A DNA stretch of 64,000 bases from assembly GCA_033782935.1 (NCBI GenBank), contig JAWQEG010000082.1:1798001-1862000 (forward strand). Reading direction: 5' to 3'. Below the pieces are notes generated by a model. That model did not search any database. It was not told where the DNA came from and saw only the letters and a program-made list of their open reading frames with translations. The position numbers and the translations under genes were made by a program. Positions 53,032-64,000 of the stretch are shown one piece after another. Within the stretch, counting starts at the first letter, position 1. Each line of letters opens with the position of its first letter. The stretch comes from Petrolisthes cinctipes (taxonomy: Eukaryota; Arthropoda; Malacostraca; Decapoda; Porcellanidae).

Positions 53032-53476
53032 TTGGGGTCCCAGAAGCGATCTGCTCATGCCTACTCAGTGCTAGAATTGTTTCAAAATATAGGCTCAAAA
53101 CATGCTAACAATCGATATTTTAAGTGTCCAAAGTCGATATGTGCATGCATCATCTGTTCCCGTTTATATCTCAAATTCAGGCTCAAAACACCCGAAAATT
53201 CGATATTTTGGAGTCCCAGAAGTGATCTGTACATGCCTACTCTGTGCTAGAATTGTTTCAAAAAATAGGCTCAAAACATGCTAAAAATCGATATTTTAAG
53301 TGTCCAAAGTCGATATGTGCATGCATCTTCTGTACCCTTTTATATCTTAAATTCAGGCTCAAAACACCCGAAAATTCGATATTTTGGGGTCCCAGAAGTG
53401 ATCTGTACATGCCTACTTAGTGCTAGAATATTTTCAAAATATAGGCACAAAACATGCTAAAAATCGATATTTTAGG
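53032..53476 (+). repeat. Partial duplication, right copy (partner 49846-50290)
   Basis: Carries the same GATCTGCTCATGCC, TTTTGGAGTCCC and ACTCTGTGCTAG markers as the left copy. It has private changes such as CATCTGTTCCCG near 53153 and GTACCCTTTTATATC near 53331. Confidence 0.7.
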
Positions 53477-55615
53477 TGCCCAAAGTCGATATCTTAAATT
53501 CAGGCCCAAAACACACTAAAATTCGATATTTTGGGGACCCAGAAGCGAACTGTACATGCCTACTCCGTGTTAGAGTATTTTCAAAATAAAGGCCCAAAAC
53601 ATACTGAAAATCGATCTTTTAGGTGCCCAAAAGTCGATATGTGCATGCACCTTCTGTACCCGTTTATATCTCAAATTCAGGCTCCAAACACCCGAAAATT
53701 CGATATTTTCGGGTCCCAGAAGCGATCTGTACTTACTTACTCCGTGTTAGAGTATTTTCAAAATACAGGCCCAAAACTAGCTGAAAATCGATATTTTAGG
53801 TGACCAAAGTCAACATGTGTATGCATCTTCTGCACCCGTTTATATCCCAAATTCAACTTCAAAACACCCGAAAATTCGATATTTTGGGGTCCCAGAAGCG
53901 ATCTGTACATGCCTACTCAGTGCTAGAATTGTTTCAAAATATAGGCTCAAAAAATGCTAAAAATCTATATTTTAAGTGTCCAAAGTCGATATGTGCATGC
54001 ATCTTCTGTACCCGTTTATATCTCAAATTCAGGCTCAAAACACCCGAAAATTCGGTATTTTTGGGTCCCCGAAGCGATCTGTACATCCCTTCCCCTAGTT
54101 AGAATGTTTTCAAGATACGGACCCAAAACATGCTCAAAATCGATATTTTAGGTGCCCAAAAGTCGATATGTGCATGAATCTTCTGTACCCGTTTATATCT
54201 CAAATTCAGGCTCAAAACACGTGAAAATTCGATATTTTGGGGTTCCAGAAGCGATCTATACATGCCTACTCAGTACTAGAATATTTTCAAAATATAAGCC
54301 CAAAACATGTTAAAAATCGATATTTTAGGTGCCCAAAGTCGATATCTCAAATTCAGACCAAAAACACCCAAAAATTCGATATTTTGGGGTCCCAGAAGCA
54401 ATCTGTACATGCCTACTCCGTGTTAGAGTATTTTCAATATACAGGCCCAAAACATACTGAAAATCGATCTTTTAGGTGCCCAAAAGTCGATATGTGCATG
54501 CATCTTCTGTACCCATTTATATCTCAAATTCAGGCTCCAAACACCCGAAAATTCGATATTTTGGGGTCCCAGAAGCAATCTGTACATGCCTACTCAGATG
54601 CAGGCCCGAAACATGCTAAAAATCGATATTTTAGGTACCCAAATTGAACATGTGTATGCATCCTCTGCACTCGTTTATATATCAAATTCAACCTCAAAAC
54701 ACTCGAAAATTCGACATTTTTGGGTCCCAGAAGCGATCTGTACATGCCTACTCAGTGCTAGAATGTTTTCAAAATAAAGCCCCAAAACGTGCTAAAAATC
54801 TATATTTTAAGTGTCCAAAGTCGATATGTGCATGCATCTTCTGTACCCGTTTATATCTCAAATTCAGGCTCAAAACACCCGAAAATTCGATATTATTGGG
54901 TCCCAGAAGCGATCTGTACATGCCTACTCCTAGTTAGAGTATTTTCAAAATACAGGACCAAAACATGCTGAAAATCGATATTTTAGGTGCCCAAAGTCAA
55001 TATGTGCATGCATCTTCTGTACCCGTTTATATCTCAAATTCAGGCTCAAAACACCCGAAAATTCGGCATTTTTGGGTCCTAGAAGCGATCTGTACATCCC
55101 TACTCCTAGTCTGAATGTTTTCAAGATACAGACCCAAAACGTGCTCAAAATCGATATTTTAGGTGCCCAAAAGTCGATATGTGCATGCATCTTCTGTACC
55201 CGTTTATATATCAAATTCAGGCTCAAAACACCCGAAAATTCTAAATTTGGCGGTCCCAGAAGCGATCTGTACATCCCTACTCAGATGCAGGCCCAAAACA
55301 TGCTGAAAATCGATATTTTAGGTGCCCAGTCAACATGTGTATGCATCTTCTGCACTTGTTTATATCTCAAATTCAACCTCAAAACACCCGAAAATTTGAT
55401 AATTTTGGGTCCCAGAAGCGATCTGTACACGTCTAGTCAGTGCTAGAATGTTTTCAAAATATAGGCTCAAAAAATGCTAAAAATCTATATTTTAAGTGTC
55501 CAAAGTCGATATGTAGATGCATCTTCTGTACCCGTTTATATCTCAAATTCAGGCTCAAAACTCCCGAAAATTCGATATTTTGGGGTCCCAGATGCGATCT
55601 GTACATGCCTACTCA

Positions 55616-56200
55616 GTTCTAGAAATGTTTCAAAATATAGGCTCAAAACATGCTAAAAATCGATATTTTAAGTGTCCAAAGTCGATATGTGCATGTATCA
55701 TCTGTACCCGTTTATATCTCAAATTCAGGCTCAAAACACCCGAAAATACGATATTTTTCTGTCCTAGAAGCGATCTGTACATGCCTACACCTAGTTAGAG
55801 TATTTTCAAAATACAGGCCCAAAACATGCTGAAAATCGATATTTTAGGTGCCCAAAGTCAATATGTGCATGCATCTTCTGTACCCGTTTATATCTCAAAT
55901 TCAGGCTCAAAACACCCGAAAATTCGATATTTTGGGGTCCCAGAAGCGATATGTACATGCCTACTCAGTGCTAGAATATTTTCAAAATATAGGCCCAAAA
56001 CATGCTAAAAATCGATATTTTAGGTGCCCAAAGTCGATATCTCAAATTCAGGTACAAAACACCCAAAATCTCGATATTTTGGGGTCCCAGAAGCGATCTG
56101 TACATGCCTACTCAGTGCTAGAATGTTTTCAAATTACAGGCCCAAAACGTGCTGAAAATCGATATTTTAAGTGTCCAAAGTCGATATGTGCATGCATCTT
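55616..56200 (+). repeat. Partial duplication, right copy (partner 51216-51800)
   Basis: Follows the class order of the left copy, with more private changes, such as TTTTTCTGTCCTAGAAGCG near 55753 and CAGGTACAAAACACCC near 56050. The shared CAAAACGTGCTGAAAATCG lies near 56141. Confidence 0.6.
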
Positions 56201-57089
56201 CTGTACCCGTTTATATCTCAAATTCAGGCTCAAAACACCCGAAAATTCGGTATTTTTGGGTCCCAGAAGCGATCTGTACATCCCTACTCCTAGTTAGAAT
56301 GTTTTCAAGATACAGACCCAAAACATGCTCAAAATCGATATTTTAGGTGCCCAAAAGTCGATATATGCATTCATCTTCTGTACCCGTTTATATCTCAAAT
56401 TCAGGCTCAAAACACGTAAAAAATTCGATATTTTGGGGTTCCAGAAGCGATCTGTACATGCCTACTCAGTACTAGAATATTTTCAAAATATAGGCCCAAA
56501 ACATGTTAAAAATCGATATTTTAGGTGCCCAAAGTCGATATCTTAAATTCAGACCAAAAACACCCAAAAATTCGATATTTTGGGGTCCCAGAAGCAATCT
56601 GTACATGCCTACTCCGTGTTAGAGTATTTTCAATATACTGGCCCAAAACATACTGAAAATCGATCTTTTAGGTGCCCAAAAGTCGATATGTGGATGCATC
56701 TTCTGTACCCGTTTATATCTCAAATTCATTCTCAAAACACCCGAAAATTCGATATTTTTGTGTCCCAGAAGCGATCTGTGCATGCCTACTCCGTGTTAGA
56801 GTATTTTCAAAATACAGGCCCAAAACATGCTGAAAATCGATATTTTAGGTGCCTAAAGTCAATATGTGCATGCATCTTCTGTACCCGTTTATATCTCAAA
56901 TTCAGGCTCAAAACACCCGAAAATTCGATATTTTGGGGTCCCAGAAGCGATCTGTACATGCCAACTCAGTGCTAGAATATTTTCAAAATATAGGCCCAAA
57001 ACATGCTAAAAATCGATATTTTAGGTGTCCAAAGTCGATATCTCAAATTCTGGTCCAAAACACCCAAAAACTCGATATTTTGGGGTCCC

Positions 57090-57240
57090 AGAAGCGATCA
57101 CTAAATGCCTACTCCGTTTTAGAGTATTTTCAATATACAGGCCCAAAACATACTAAAAATCGATCTTTTAGGTGCCCAAAAGTCGATATGTGGATGCATC
57201 TTCTGTACCCGTTTATATCTCAAATTCAGGGTCAAAACTC
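57090..57240 (+). repeat. Private-variant monomer shared with 58618-58768
   Basis: The unusual GATCACTAAATGCCTACTCC followed by GTTTTAGAGTATTTTCAAT-type sequence occurs only here and about 1528 bp downstream. Two such rare joint changes indicate a duplication of at least this monomer. Confidence 0.62.
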
Positions 57241-60200
57241 CCGAAAATTCGATATTTTGGGGTCCCAGAAGCGATCTGTACATGTCTAGTCAGATGCAGG
57301 CCCAAAACATGCTAAAAATCGATATTTTAGGTACCCAAATTGAACATGTAAATGCATCTTCTGTACCCGTTTATATCCCAAATTTAACCTCAAAACACCC
57401 GAAAATTCAATAATTTTTGGTCCCAGAAGCGATCTGTACATGTCTAGTCAGTGCTAGAGTGTTTTCAAATTATAGGCTCAAAACATGCTAAAAAACGATA
57501 TTTTAAGTGTCCAAAGTCGATATCTGCATGCATCTTCTGTACCCGTTTATATCTCAAATTCAGGCTCAAAACACACGAAAATTCGATATTTTTGGGTCCC
57601 AGAAGCGATCTGTACATGCCTACTCCTAGTTAGAGTATTTTCAAAATACGAGCCCAAAACATGCTGAAAATCGATATTTTAGGTGCCCAAAGTCAATATG
57701 TGCATACATCTTATGTACCCGTTTATATCTCAAATTCAGGCTCAAAACACCCGAAAATTCGGCATTTTTGGGTCCCAGAAGCGATCTGTACATCCCTACT
57801 CCTAGTTAGAATGTTTTCAAGATACAGACCCAAAACATGCTAAAAGTCGTAATTTTAGGTGCCCAAAAGTCGATACGTGCATGCATCTTCTGTACCCGTT
57901 AATATCTCAAATTCAGGCTCAAAACACTCGAAAATTCGATATTTTGGGGTCCCAGAAGCGATCTGTACATGCCTAATCCGTGTTAGAGTATTTTCAAAAT
58001 ACAGGCCCAAAACATACTGAAAATCGATCTTTTAGGTGCCCAAAAGTCGATATGTGCATGCATCTTCTGTACCCGTTTGTATCTCAAATTTAGGCTCCAA
58101 ACACCCGAAAATTCGATATTTTGGGGTCCCAGAAGCGATCTGTACATGCCTACTCAGTGCTAGAAATGTTTCAAAATATAGGCTCAAAACATGCTAAAAA
58201 TCGATATTTTAAGTGTCCAAAGTCGATATGTGCATGCATCTTCTGTACCCGTTTATATCTCAAATTCAGGCTCCAAACACCCGAAAATTCGATATTTTGG
58301 GGTCCCAGAAGCGATCTGTACTTGCTTACTCCGGGTTAGAGTATTTTTAAAATACAGGCCCTAAACAAGCTGAAAATCGATATTTTTGGTGACCAAAGTC
58401 AACATGTGTATGCATCTTCTGCACCCGTTTATATCCCAAATTCAACCTCAAAACACCCGAAAATTCGATATTTTGGGGTCCCAGAAGTGATCTGTACATG
58501 CCTATTTAGTGCTAGAATATTTTCAAAATATAGGCCCAAAACATGCTAAAAATCGATATTTTAGGTCCCCAAAGTCGATATCTCAAATTCAGGCCCAAAA
58601 CACCCGAAAATTCGATATTTTGGGGTCCCAGAAGCAATCACTAAATGCCTACTCCGTTTTAGAGTATTTTCAATAAACAGGCCCAAAACATACTGAAAAT
58701 CGATCTTTTAGGTGCCCAAAAGTCGATATGTGGATGCATCTTCTGTACCCGTTTATATCTCAAATTCAGGCTCAAAACTCCCGAAAATTCGATATTTTGG
58801 GGTCCCAGAAACGATCGGTACATGCCTACTCAGTGCTAGAAATGTTTCAAAATATAGGCTCAAAACATGCTAAAAATCGATATTTTAAGTGTCCAAAGTC
58901 GATATGTGCATGCATTTTCTGTACCCGTATATATCTCAAATTCAATCTCCAAACACCCGAAAATTCGATATTTTGGGGTCCCAGAAGCGATCTGTACTTG
59001 CTTATTCCGGGTTAGAGTATTTTTAAAATACAGGCCCTAAACAAGCTGAAAATCGATATTTTAGGTGACCAAAGTCAACATGTGTATGCATCTTCTGCAC
59101 CCGTTTATATCCCAAATTCAACCTCAAAACACCCGAAAATTCGATATTTTGGGGTCCCAGAAGCGATCTGTACATGCCTACTCAGTGCTAGAATTGTTTC
59201 AAAATATAGACTCAAAACATGCTAAAAATCGATATTTTAAGTGTCCAAAGTCGATATGTGCATGGATCATCTGTACCCGTTTATATCTCAAATTCAGGCT
59301 CAAAACACCCGAAAATTCGATATTTTGGGGTCCCAGAAGTGATCTGTACATGCCTACTTAGTGCTAGAATATTTTCAAAATATAGGCCCAAAACATGCTA
59401 AAAATCGATATTTTAGGTCCCCAAAGTCGATATCTCAAATTCAGGCCCAAAACACCCGAAAATTCGATATTTTGGGGTCCCAGAAGCGAACTGTACATGC
59501 CTACTCCGTGTTAGAGTATTTTCAAAATACTGGCTCAAAACAAACTGAAAATCGATATTTTAGGTGCCCAAAAGTCGATATGTAAATGCATCTTCTGTAC
59601 CCGTTTATATCCAAAATTTAACATCAAAACACCCTAAAATTCGATATTTTTGGGTCCCAGAAGCCATCTGTACATGCCTACTCAGTGCTAGAATTGTTTC
59701 AAAATATAGGCTCAAAAACATGCTAAAAATCGATATTTTAAGTGTCCAAAGTCGATATGTGCATGGATCATCTGTACCCGTTTATATCTCAGATTCAGGC
59801 TCAAAACACCCGAAAATTCGATATTTTGGGGTCCCAGAAGTGATCTGTACATGCCTACTTAGTGGTAGAATATTTTCAAAATATAGGCCCAAAACATGCT
59901 AAAAATCGATATTTTAGGTGCCCAAAGTCGATATGTGCATGCATCTTCTGTACCCGTTTATATCTCAAATTCAGGCTCAAAACACCCGAAAATTCGATAT
60001 TTTGGGGTCCCAGAAACGATCTGTACTTGCTTACTCTGTGTTAGAGTATTTTCAAAATACAGGCTCAAAAAAAAGCTAAAAATCGATATTTTAGGTGACC
60101 AAAGTCAACATGTGTATGCATCATCTGCACCTGTTTATATCCCAAATTCAACCTCAAAACACCCGAAAATTCGATATTTTGGGGTCCCAGAAGCGATCTG

Positions 60201-60617
60201 TACATGCCTACTCAGTGCTAGAATTGTTTCAAAATATAGGCTCAAAACATGCTAAAAATCGATATTTTAGGTCCCCAAAGTCGATATCTCAAATTCAGGC
60301 CCAAAACACCCGAAAATTCGATATTTTGGGATCCCAGAAGCGATCTGTACATGCCTACTCCATGTTAGAGTATTTTCAAAATACAGGCCAAAAACATGCT
60401 GAAAATCGATATTTTAGGTGCCCAAAGTCAATATGTGCATACATTTTCTGTTCCCGTTTATATCTTAAATTCAGGCTCAAAACACCCGAAAATTCGATAT
60501 TTTGGGGTCCTAGAAGCGATATGCACATGCCTACTCAGTGCTAGAATATTTTCAAAATATAGGCTTAAAACATGCTAAAAATCGATATTTTAAGTGTCCA
60601 AAATCGATATGTGCATG

Positions 60618-60759
60618 CATCATCTGTACCCGTTTATATCTCAAATTCAGGCTTAAAACACCCGAAAATTCGATATTTTGGGGTCCCAGAAGTGATCAAA
60701 ATATCGAATTTTCGGGTGTTTGGAGCCTGAATTTGAGATATAAACGGGTACAGAAGATG
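60618..60759. repeat. Inverted-repeat junction where the array switches strand (hairpin potential)
   Basis: The left arm 60618-60679 and the right arm 60698-60759 are reverse complements over 62 bp, with 3 mismatches by hand count. They are separated by an 18-nt spacer at 60680-60697 (GGGGTCCCAGAAGTGATC). The spacer is the normal continuation of the plus monomer, so the plus array breaks just after GTGATC. The minus array enters at the matching AAAATATCGAATTTTCGGG point of another monomer. Homology continues outward on both sides because both flanks are satellite, so the foldable arms are effectively much longer at lower identity. Confidence 0.93.
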
Positions 60760-61160
60760 CATTCAAATAACGAATTTTGGGCACCTAAAATATCGATTTT
60801 CTGTATGTTTTGGGCCTGTATTTTGAAAATGCTCTAACAAGGAGTAGGTATGGACAGATCGCTTCTGGGACCCCAAAATATAGAATTTTCGGGTGTTTTG
60901 GGCCTGAATTTGAGATATCGACTTTGGACACTTAAAATATCGATTTTCAGCATGTTTTGGGCCTGTATTGTGAAAATACTCTAACACGGAGTAGGCATGT
61001 ACAGATCGGTTCTGGGACCCAAAAATATCGAATTTTCAGGTGTTTTGAGCCTGAATTTGAGATATAAACAGGTACTGAAGATGCATGCACATATCGAATT
61101 TTGGGCATCTAAAATATCGATTTTGAGCATGTTTTGGGTCTGTATCTTTAAAACATTCTA

Positions 61161-61970
61161 ACTAGGACCCAAAAATACATAATTTTCGGGTGTTTTGAGC
61201 ATGAATTTAAAATATAAACCGTTACAGAAGATGCATGCACATATCGACTTTAGACACATAAAATATCGATTTTTAGCATGTTTTGAGCCTATATTCTGAA
61301 AACCTACTAGCACTGAGTAGGCATGTAAAGATTTCTTCTGGGACCCAAAAATATCGTATTTTCGGGTGTTTTGGGCCTGAATTTGAGATATTGATTTTGG
61401 GCACCTAAAATATCGATTTATAGCATGTTTTGGGCCTATATTTTGAAAATATTCCAACACTGAGTAGGCATGTACAGATCGCTTCTGGGACCCCAAAATG
61501 GCGAATTTTCGGGTGTTTTAAGCCTGAATTTGAGATATAAACGGGTACAGATGATGCATGCACATATCGACTTTTGGGCACCAAAAATATCGACTTTGAG
61601 CATGTTTTGGGTCTGTATCTTGAAAACATTCTAACTAGGACCCAAAAATACCGAATTTTCGGGTATTTAGAGCCTGAATTTGATATATAAACGGGTACAG
61701 AAGATGGATTCACATATCGACTTTTGGGCACCTAAAAGATCAATTTTCTGTATGTTTTGGGCCTGTATATTGAAAATACTCTAACACTGAGTAGGCATGT
61801 ACAGATCGCTTCTGGGACCCCAAAATTTCGAATTTTCAGGTGTTTTGAGCATGAATTTGAGATATAAACGGGTGCAGAATAAGCATGCACATATCGACTT
61901 TTTGGCACCTAAAATATCGATTTTGAGCATGTTTTGGGTCTGTATCTTGAAAACATTCTAACTAGGACCC
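61161..61970 (-). repeat. Three monomers with a 27-nt deletion, minus array
   Basis: At about 61161, 61635 and 61961, ACTAGG runs directly into ACCCAAAAATA. At 63449 and in plus-array relatives the same context reads ACTAGGAGTAGGCATGTACA and then CGCTTCTGGGACCC. The lost 27 nt lie between two GG-ended stretches. I did not find this class in the plus array. Confidence 0.78.
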
Positions 61971-62480
61971 AAAAATACTGAATTTTCGGGTGTTTTGAGC
62001 ATGAATTTGAGATATAAATGTGTACAGAAGATGCATGCACATATCGACTTTGGACACTTAAAATATCGATTTTAGCATGTTTTGAGCCTATATTTTGAAA
62101 ACATTCTAGCACTGAGTAGGCATGTACAGATCACTTCTGTGACCCAAAAATATCGAATTTTCGGGTGTTTTGAGGTTGAATTTGAGAAATAATCGAATGC
62201 AGAAGATGCATACACATATTGACTTTGGGCACCTAAAATATCAATTTTCAGTATGTTTTGGACCTGTATCTGAGTAGGCATGTACAGATCGCTTCTGGGA
62301 CCCCAAAATATCGAATTTTCGGGTGTTTGGAGCCTGAATTTGATATATAAACGGGTACAGAAGATGGATTCACATATCGACTTTTGGGCACCTAAAAGAT
62401 CAATTTTCTGTATGTTTTGGGCCTGTATATTGAAAATACTCTAACACTGAGTATGCATGTACAGATCGCTTCTGGGACCC
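61890..62480 (-). repeat. 1.5-kb-step duplication in the minus array, copy 1
   Basis: Matches 63375 to the window end. The offset is 1485 bp up to the 27-nt deletion at about 61966 and 1512 bp afterwards. Shared private markers are CACTTCTGTGACCC (near 62131 and 63643), TTGAGAAATAATCGAATGCA (near 62183 and 63695) and GAAGATGGATTCACATATCG (near 62358 and 63870). Confidence 0.78.
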
Positions 62481-63374
62481 CAAAATATCGAATTTTCGGG
62501 TGTTTTGAGCCTGAATTTGAGATATAAACGGGTGCAGAATATGCATCCACATATCTACTTTTGGGCACCTAAAAGATCGATTTTTAGTATGTTTTGGGCC
62601 TGTATTTTGAAAATACTCTAACATGGAATAGGCATGTACAGATCGCTTCTGGGACCCCAAAATATCGAATTTTCGGGTGTTTTGGTCCTGAATTTGTGAT
62701 ATCGACTTTGGGCACCTAAAATATCGATTTTTAGCATGTTTTGGGCCTATATTTTGAAAATATTCTAGCACTAAGTAGGCATTTACAGATCACTTCTGGG
62801 ACCCCAAAATATCGAATTTTCGGGTGTTTTGAGCCTGAATTTGAGATATAAACGGGTGCCGAAGATGCATACACATATATGATTTTGGACTCTTAATATA
62901 TCGATTTTTAGCATGTTTTGAGCCTATATTTTAAAAACATTCTAGCACTGAGTAGGCATGTACAGATCGCTTCTGGGACCCAAAAATATCGAATTTTCGG
63001 GTGTTTTGAGGTTGAATTTGGGATATAAACGGGTGCAGAAGATGCATACACATATTGACTTTTGGGCACCTAAAAGATCGATTTTCAGTATGTTTAGGGC
63101 CTGTATATTGAAAATACTCTAACACGGAGTAGGCATGGCCAGATCGCTTCTGGGACCCCAAAATATCGAATTTTCGGGTGTTTTGGGCCTGAATCTGAGA
63201 TATCGACTTTGAGCACCTAAAATATCGAATTTTAGCATGTTTTGGGCGTATATTTTGAAAATATTCTAGCACTGAGTAGGCATTTACAGATCGCTTCTGG
63301 GACCCCAAAATAGCGAATTTTCGGGTGTTTTGAGCCAAAATTTTAGATATAAACGGGTACAGAAGATGCATGCA

Positions 63375-64000
63375 CATATCGACTTTTTGGCACCTAAAAT
63401 ATCGATTTTGAGCATGTTTTGGGTTTGTATCTTGAAAACATTCTAACTAGGAGTAGGCATGTACAGATCGCTTCTGGGACCCAAAAATACCGAATTTTCT
63501 TGTGTTTTGAGCCTGAATTTGAGATATAAACGGGTACAGAAGATGCATGCACATATCGACTTTGGACACTTAAAATATCGATTTTAGCATGTTTTGAGCC
63601 TATATTTTGAAAAAATTCTAGCACTGAGTAGGCATGTACAGATCACTTCTGTGACCCAAAAATATCGAATTTTCGGGTGTTTTGAGGTTGAATTTGAGAA
63701 ATAATCGAATGCAGAAGATACATACACATATTGACTCTGGGCACCTAAAATATCAATTTTCAGCATGTTTTGGGCCTGTATCTGAGTAGGCATGTACAGA
63801 TCGCTTCTGGGACCCCAAAATATCGAATTTTCGGGTATTTGGAGCCTGAATTTGATATATAAACGGGTACAGAAGATGGATTCACATATCGACTTTTGGG
63901 CACCTAAAAGATCAATTTTCTGTATGTTTTGGGCCTGTATATTGAAAATACTCTAACACTGAGTATGCATGTACAGATCGCTTCTGGGACCCCAAAATTT
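63375..64000 (-). repeat. 1.5-kb-step duplication in the minus array, copy 2, cut by the window edge
   Basis: Second copy of 61890-62480. It keeps the full ACTAGGAGTAGGCATG junction near 63449, so the 27-nt loss in copy 1 happened after, or independently of, this duplication. The final bases (CCCCAAAATTT) resemble 61819-61829 rather than 62488, so another switch may lie at the edge. Confidence 0.75.

Larger units (their letters stand above)
46900..60617 (+). repeat. Less ordered, more diverged satellite on the right
   Basis: No long array of near-identical higher-order units is seen. Several partial duplications are detectable through shared private variants and are listed below. All length classes occur. 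Substitutions and one- or two-base indels are more frequent than in 5680-44460, for example GTGCCCAGTCAAC (short by several bases) near 55325. No gene or mobile element is seen. Confidence 0.82.
1..60679 (+). repeat. Plus-oriented part of the satellite array
   Basis: All monomers here read in the same direction, taking the half-A then half-B order as plus. No internal orientation change was seen before the junction at 60680-60697. The orientation label is a convention; the satellite has no demonstrated coding or transcribed strand. Confidence 0.95.
1..64000. repeat. Satellite DNA array filling the whole window (176-bp monomer family)
   Basis: Every stretch I read is a copy of the same tandem repeat. 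Landmarks recurring in each monomer include AAAATCGATATTTT, GGGGTCCCAGAAGCGATCTG, GTGCATGCATCTTCTGTACC and GTTTATATCTCAAATTCAGG. The dominant spacing is 176 bp, with 177-, 147- and 158-bp variants. I saw no unique sequence, transposable element, microsatellite expansion, telomere repeat or gene. Consensus GC is about 39% by hand count, with about six CpG per 176 bp. Such arrays are typical of centromeric, pericentromeric or subtelomeric heterochromatin, but the sequence alone does not say which. I do not recognise the family. Confidence 0.97.
60698..64000 (-). repeat. Minus-oriented part of the satellite array
   Basis: From 60698 to the window end the same monomers appear as reverse complements: CGAATTTTCGGGTGTTTTGA, AGATATAAACGGGTACAGAA and AAAATATCGATTTTCAGCAT recur. 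The same length classes occur, including the 158-bp type (junctions near 62270 and 63778). A class with a 27-nt deletion appears that I did not see in the plus array. The block continues past the right edge of the window. Confidence 0.95.

Noticed and set aside
60763..60987. Reading frames on the minus strand at the right end that might mark a gene
   Set aside because: They are the same satellite peptides as on the plus strand, seen on the other strand only because the array is inverted after 60697.
1..64000. CRISPR-like array of regularly spaced repeats
   Set aside because: There are no unique spacers. The whole 147-177 bp unit is repeated, which is satellite structure, not 20-40 bp repeats with variable spacers.
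1..64000. Identification as a named satellite, such as Brassica CentBr (about 176 bp), Arabidopsis 178-bp repeat, primate alpha satellite (171 bp) or bean khipu (528 bp, three times 176)
   Set aside because: Only the lengths are similar. I do not recall sequence identity with any of them, and length alone is not enough. A search of a satellite or repeat database with the 176-bp unit would decide.

Overview
This window is one uninterrupted block of tandem satellite DNA. I found no gene, RNA gene, transposon or unique sequence in it. Every stretch I read is a copy of one AT-rich repeat, about 39% GC in a hand-counted consensus. The basic monomer is 176 bp, so roughly 380 copies fill 64 kb (estimate). 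Array length, monomer size and higher-order structure point to eukaryotic heterochromatin such as a centromere, pericentromere or subtelomere. The monomer is in the size class of many plant centromeric satellites and near primate alpha satellite, but I do not recognise the sequence and cannot name the organism or the locus. All open reading frames are by-products of the repeat: they recur with its period, overlap one another in several frames, and are built from the same few peptide strings.

Monomer structure. The 176-bp monomer is itself an old duplication of two 88-bp halves, about 68% identical by hand count. Four length classes are seen: 176 bp; 177 bp (one extra A before GTCGATAT); 147 bp (29 nt lost from the second half); and 158 bp (18 nt lost from the first half). 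The opposite-strand array adds a class with a 27-nt loss. Higher-order units follow a simple grammar: a 500-bp trimer (147+177+176) and a 324-bp dimer (147+177) give 824 bp (one trimer plus one dimer) and 1824 bp (three trimers plus one dimer). Two trimers plus one 158-bp monomer give 1158 bp.

Layout. 1-5679: loosely ordered monomers with about three 500-bp trimers near 720-2330. 5680-14900: segment A (1824-bp higher-order repeat, about 2.1 copies) followed by segment B (824-bp unit, 2 copies). 14891-27268: a near-identical second copy, A' (1824-bp unit now about 3.1 copies, one 147-bp monomer missing), a 1.48-kb linker, then B'. 27269-33061: transition sequence and an 1158-bp unit in about 2.6 copies. 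33062-44460: a 5.8-kb unit in two near-identical tandem copies, each holding about 3.5 copies of an 824-bp unit. 44461-46900: a partial, diverged continuation of that unit. 46900-60679: less ordered, more diverged monomers with scattered partial duplications. At 60680-60697 the array flips orientation through a hairpin-like junction, and 60698-64000 is the same satellite on the minus strand.

Reading. The young nested duplications lie in the middle (about 5.7-46 kb). The right part is more diverged and carries the inversion, as expected towards the edge of a satellite array. The window records its own history of unequal exchange at several scales. That history and the monomer architecture are its main interest.
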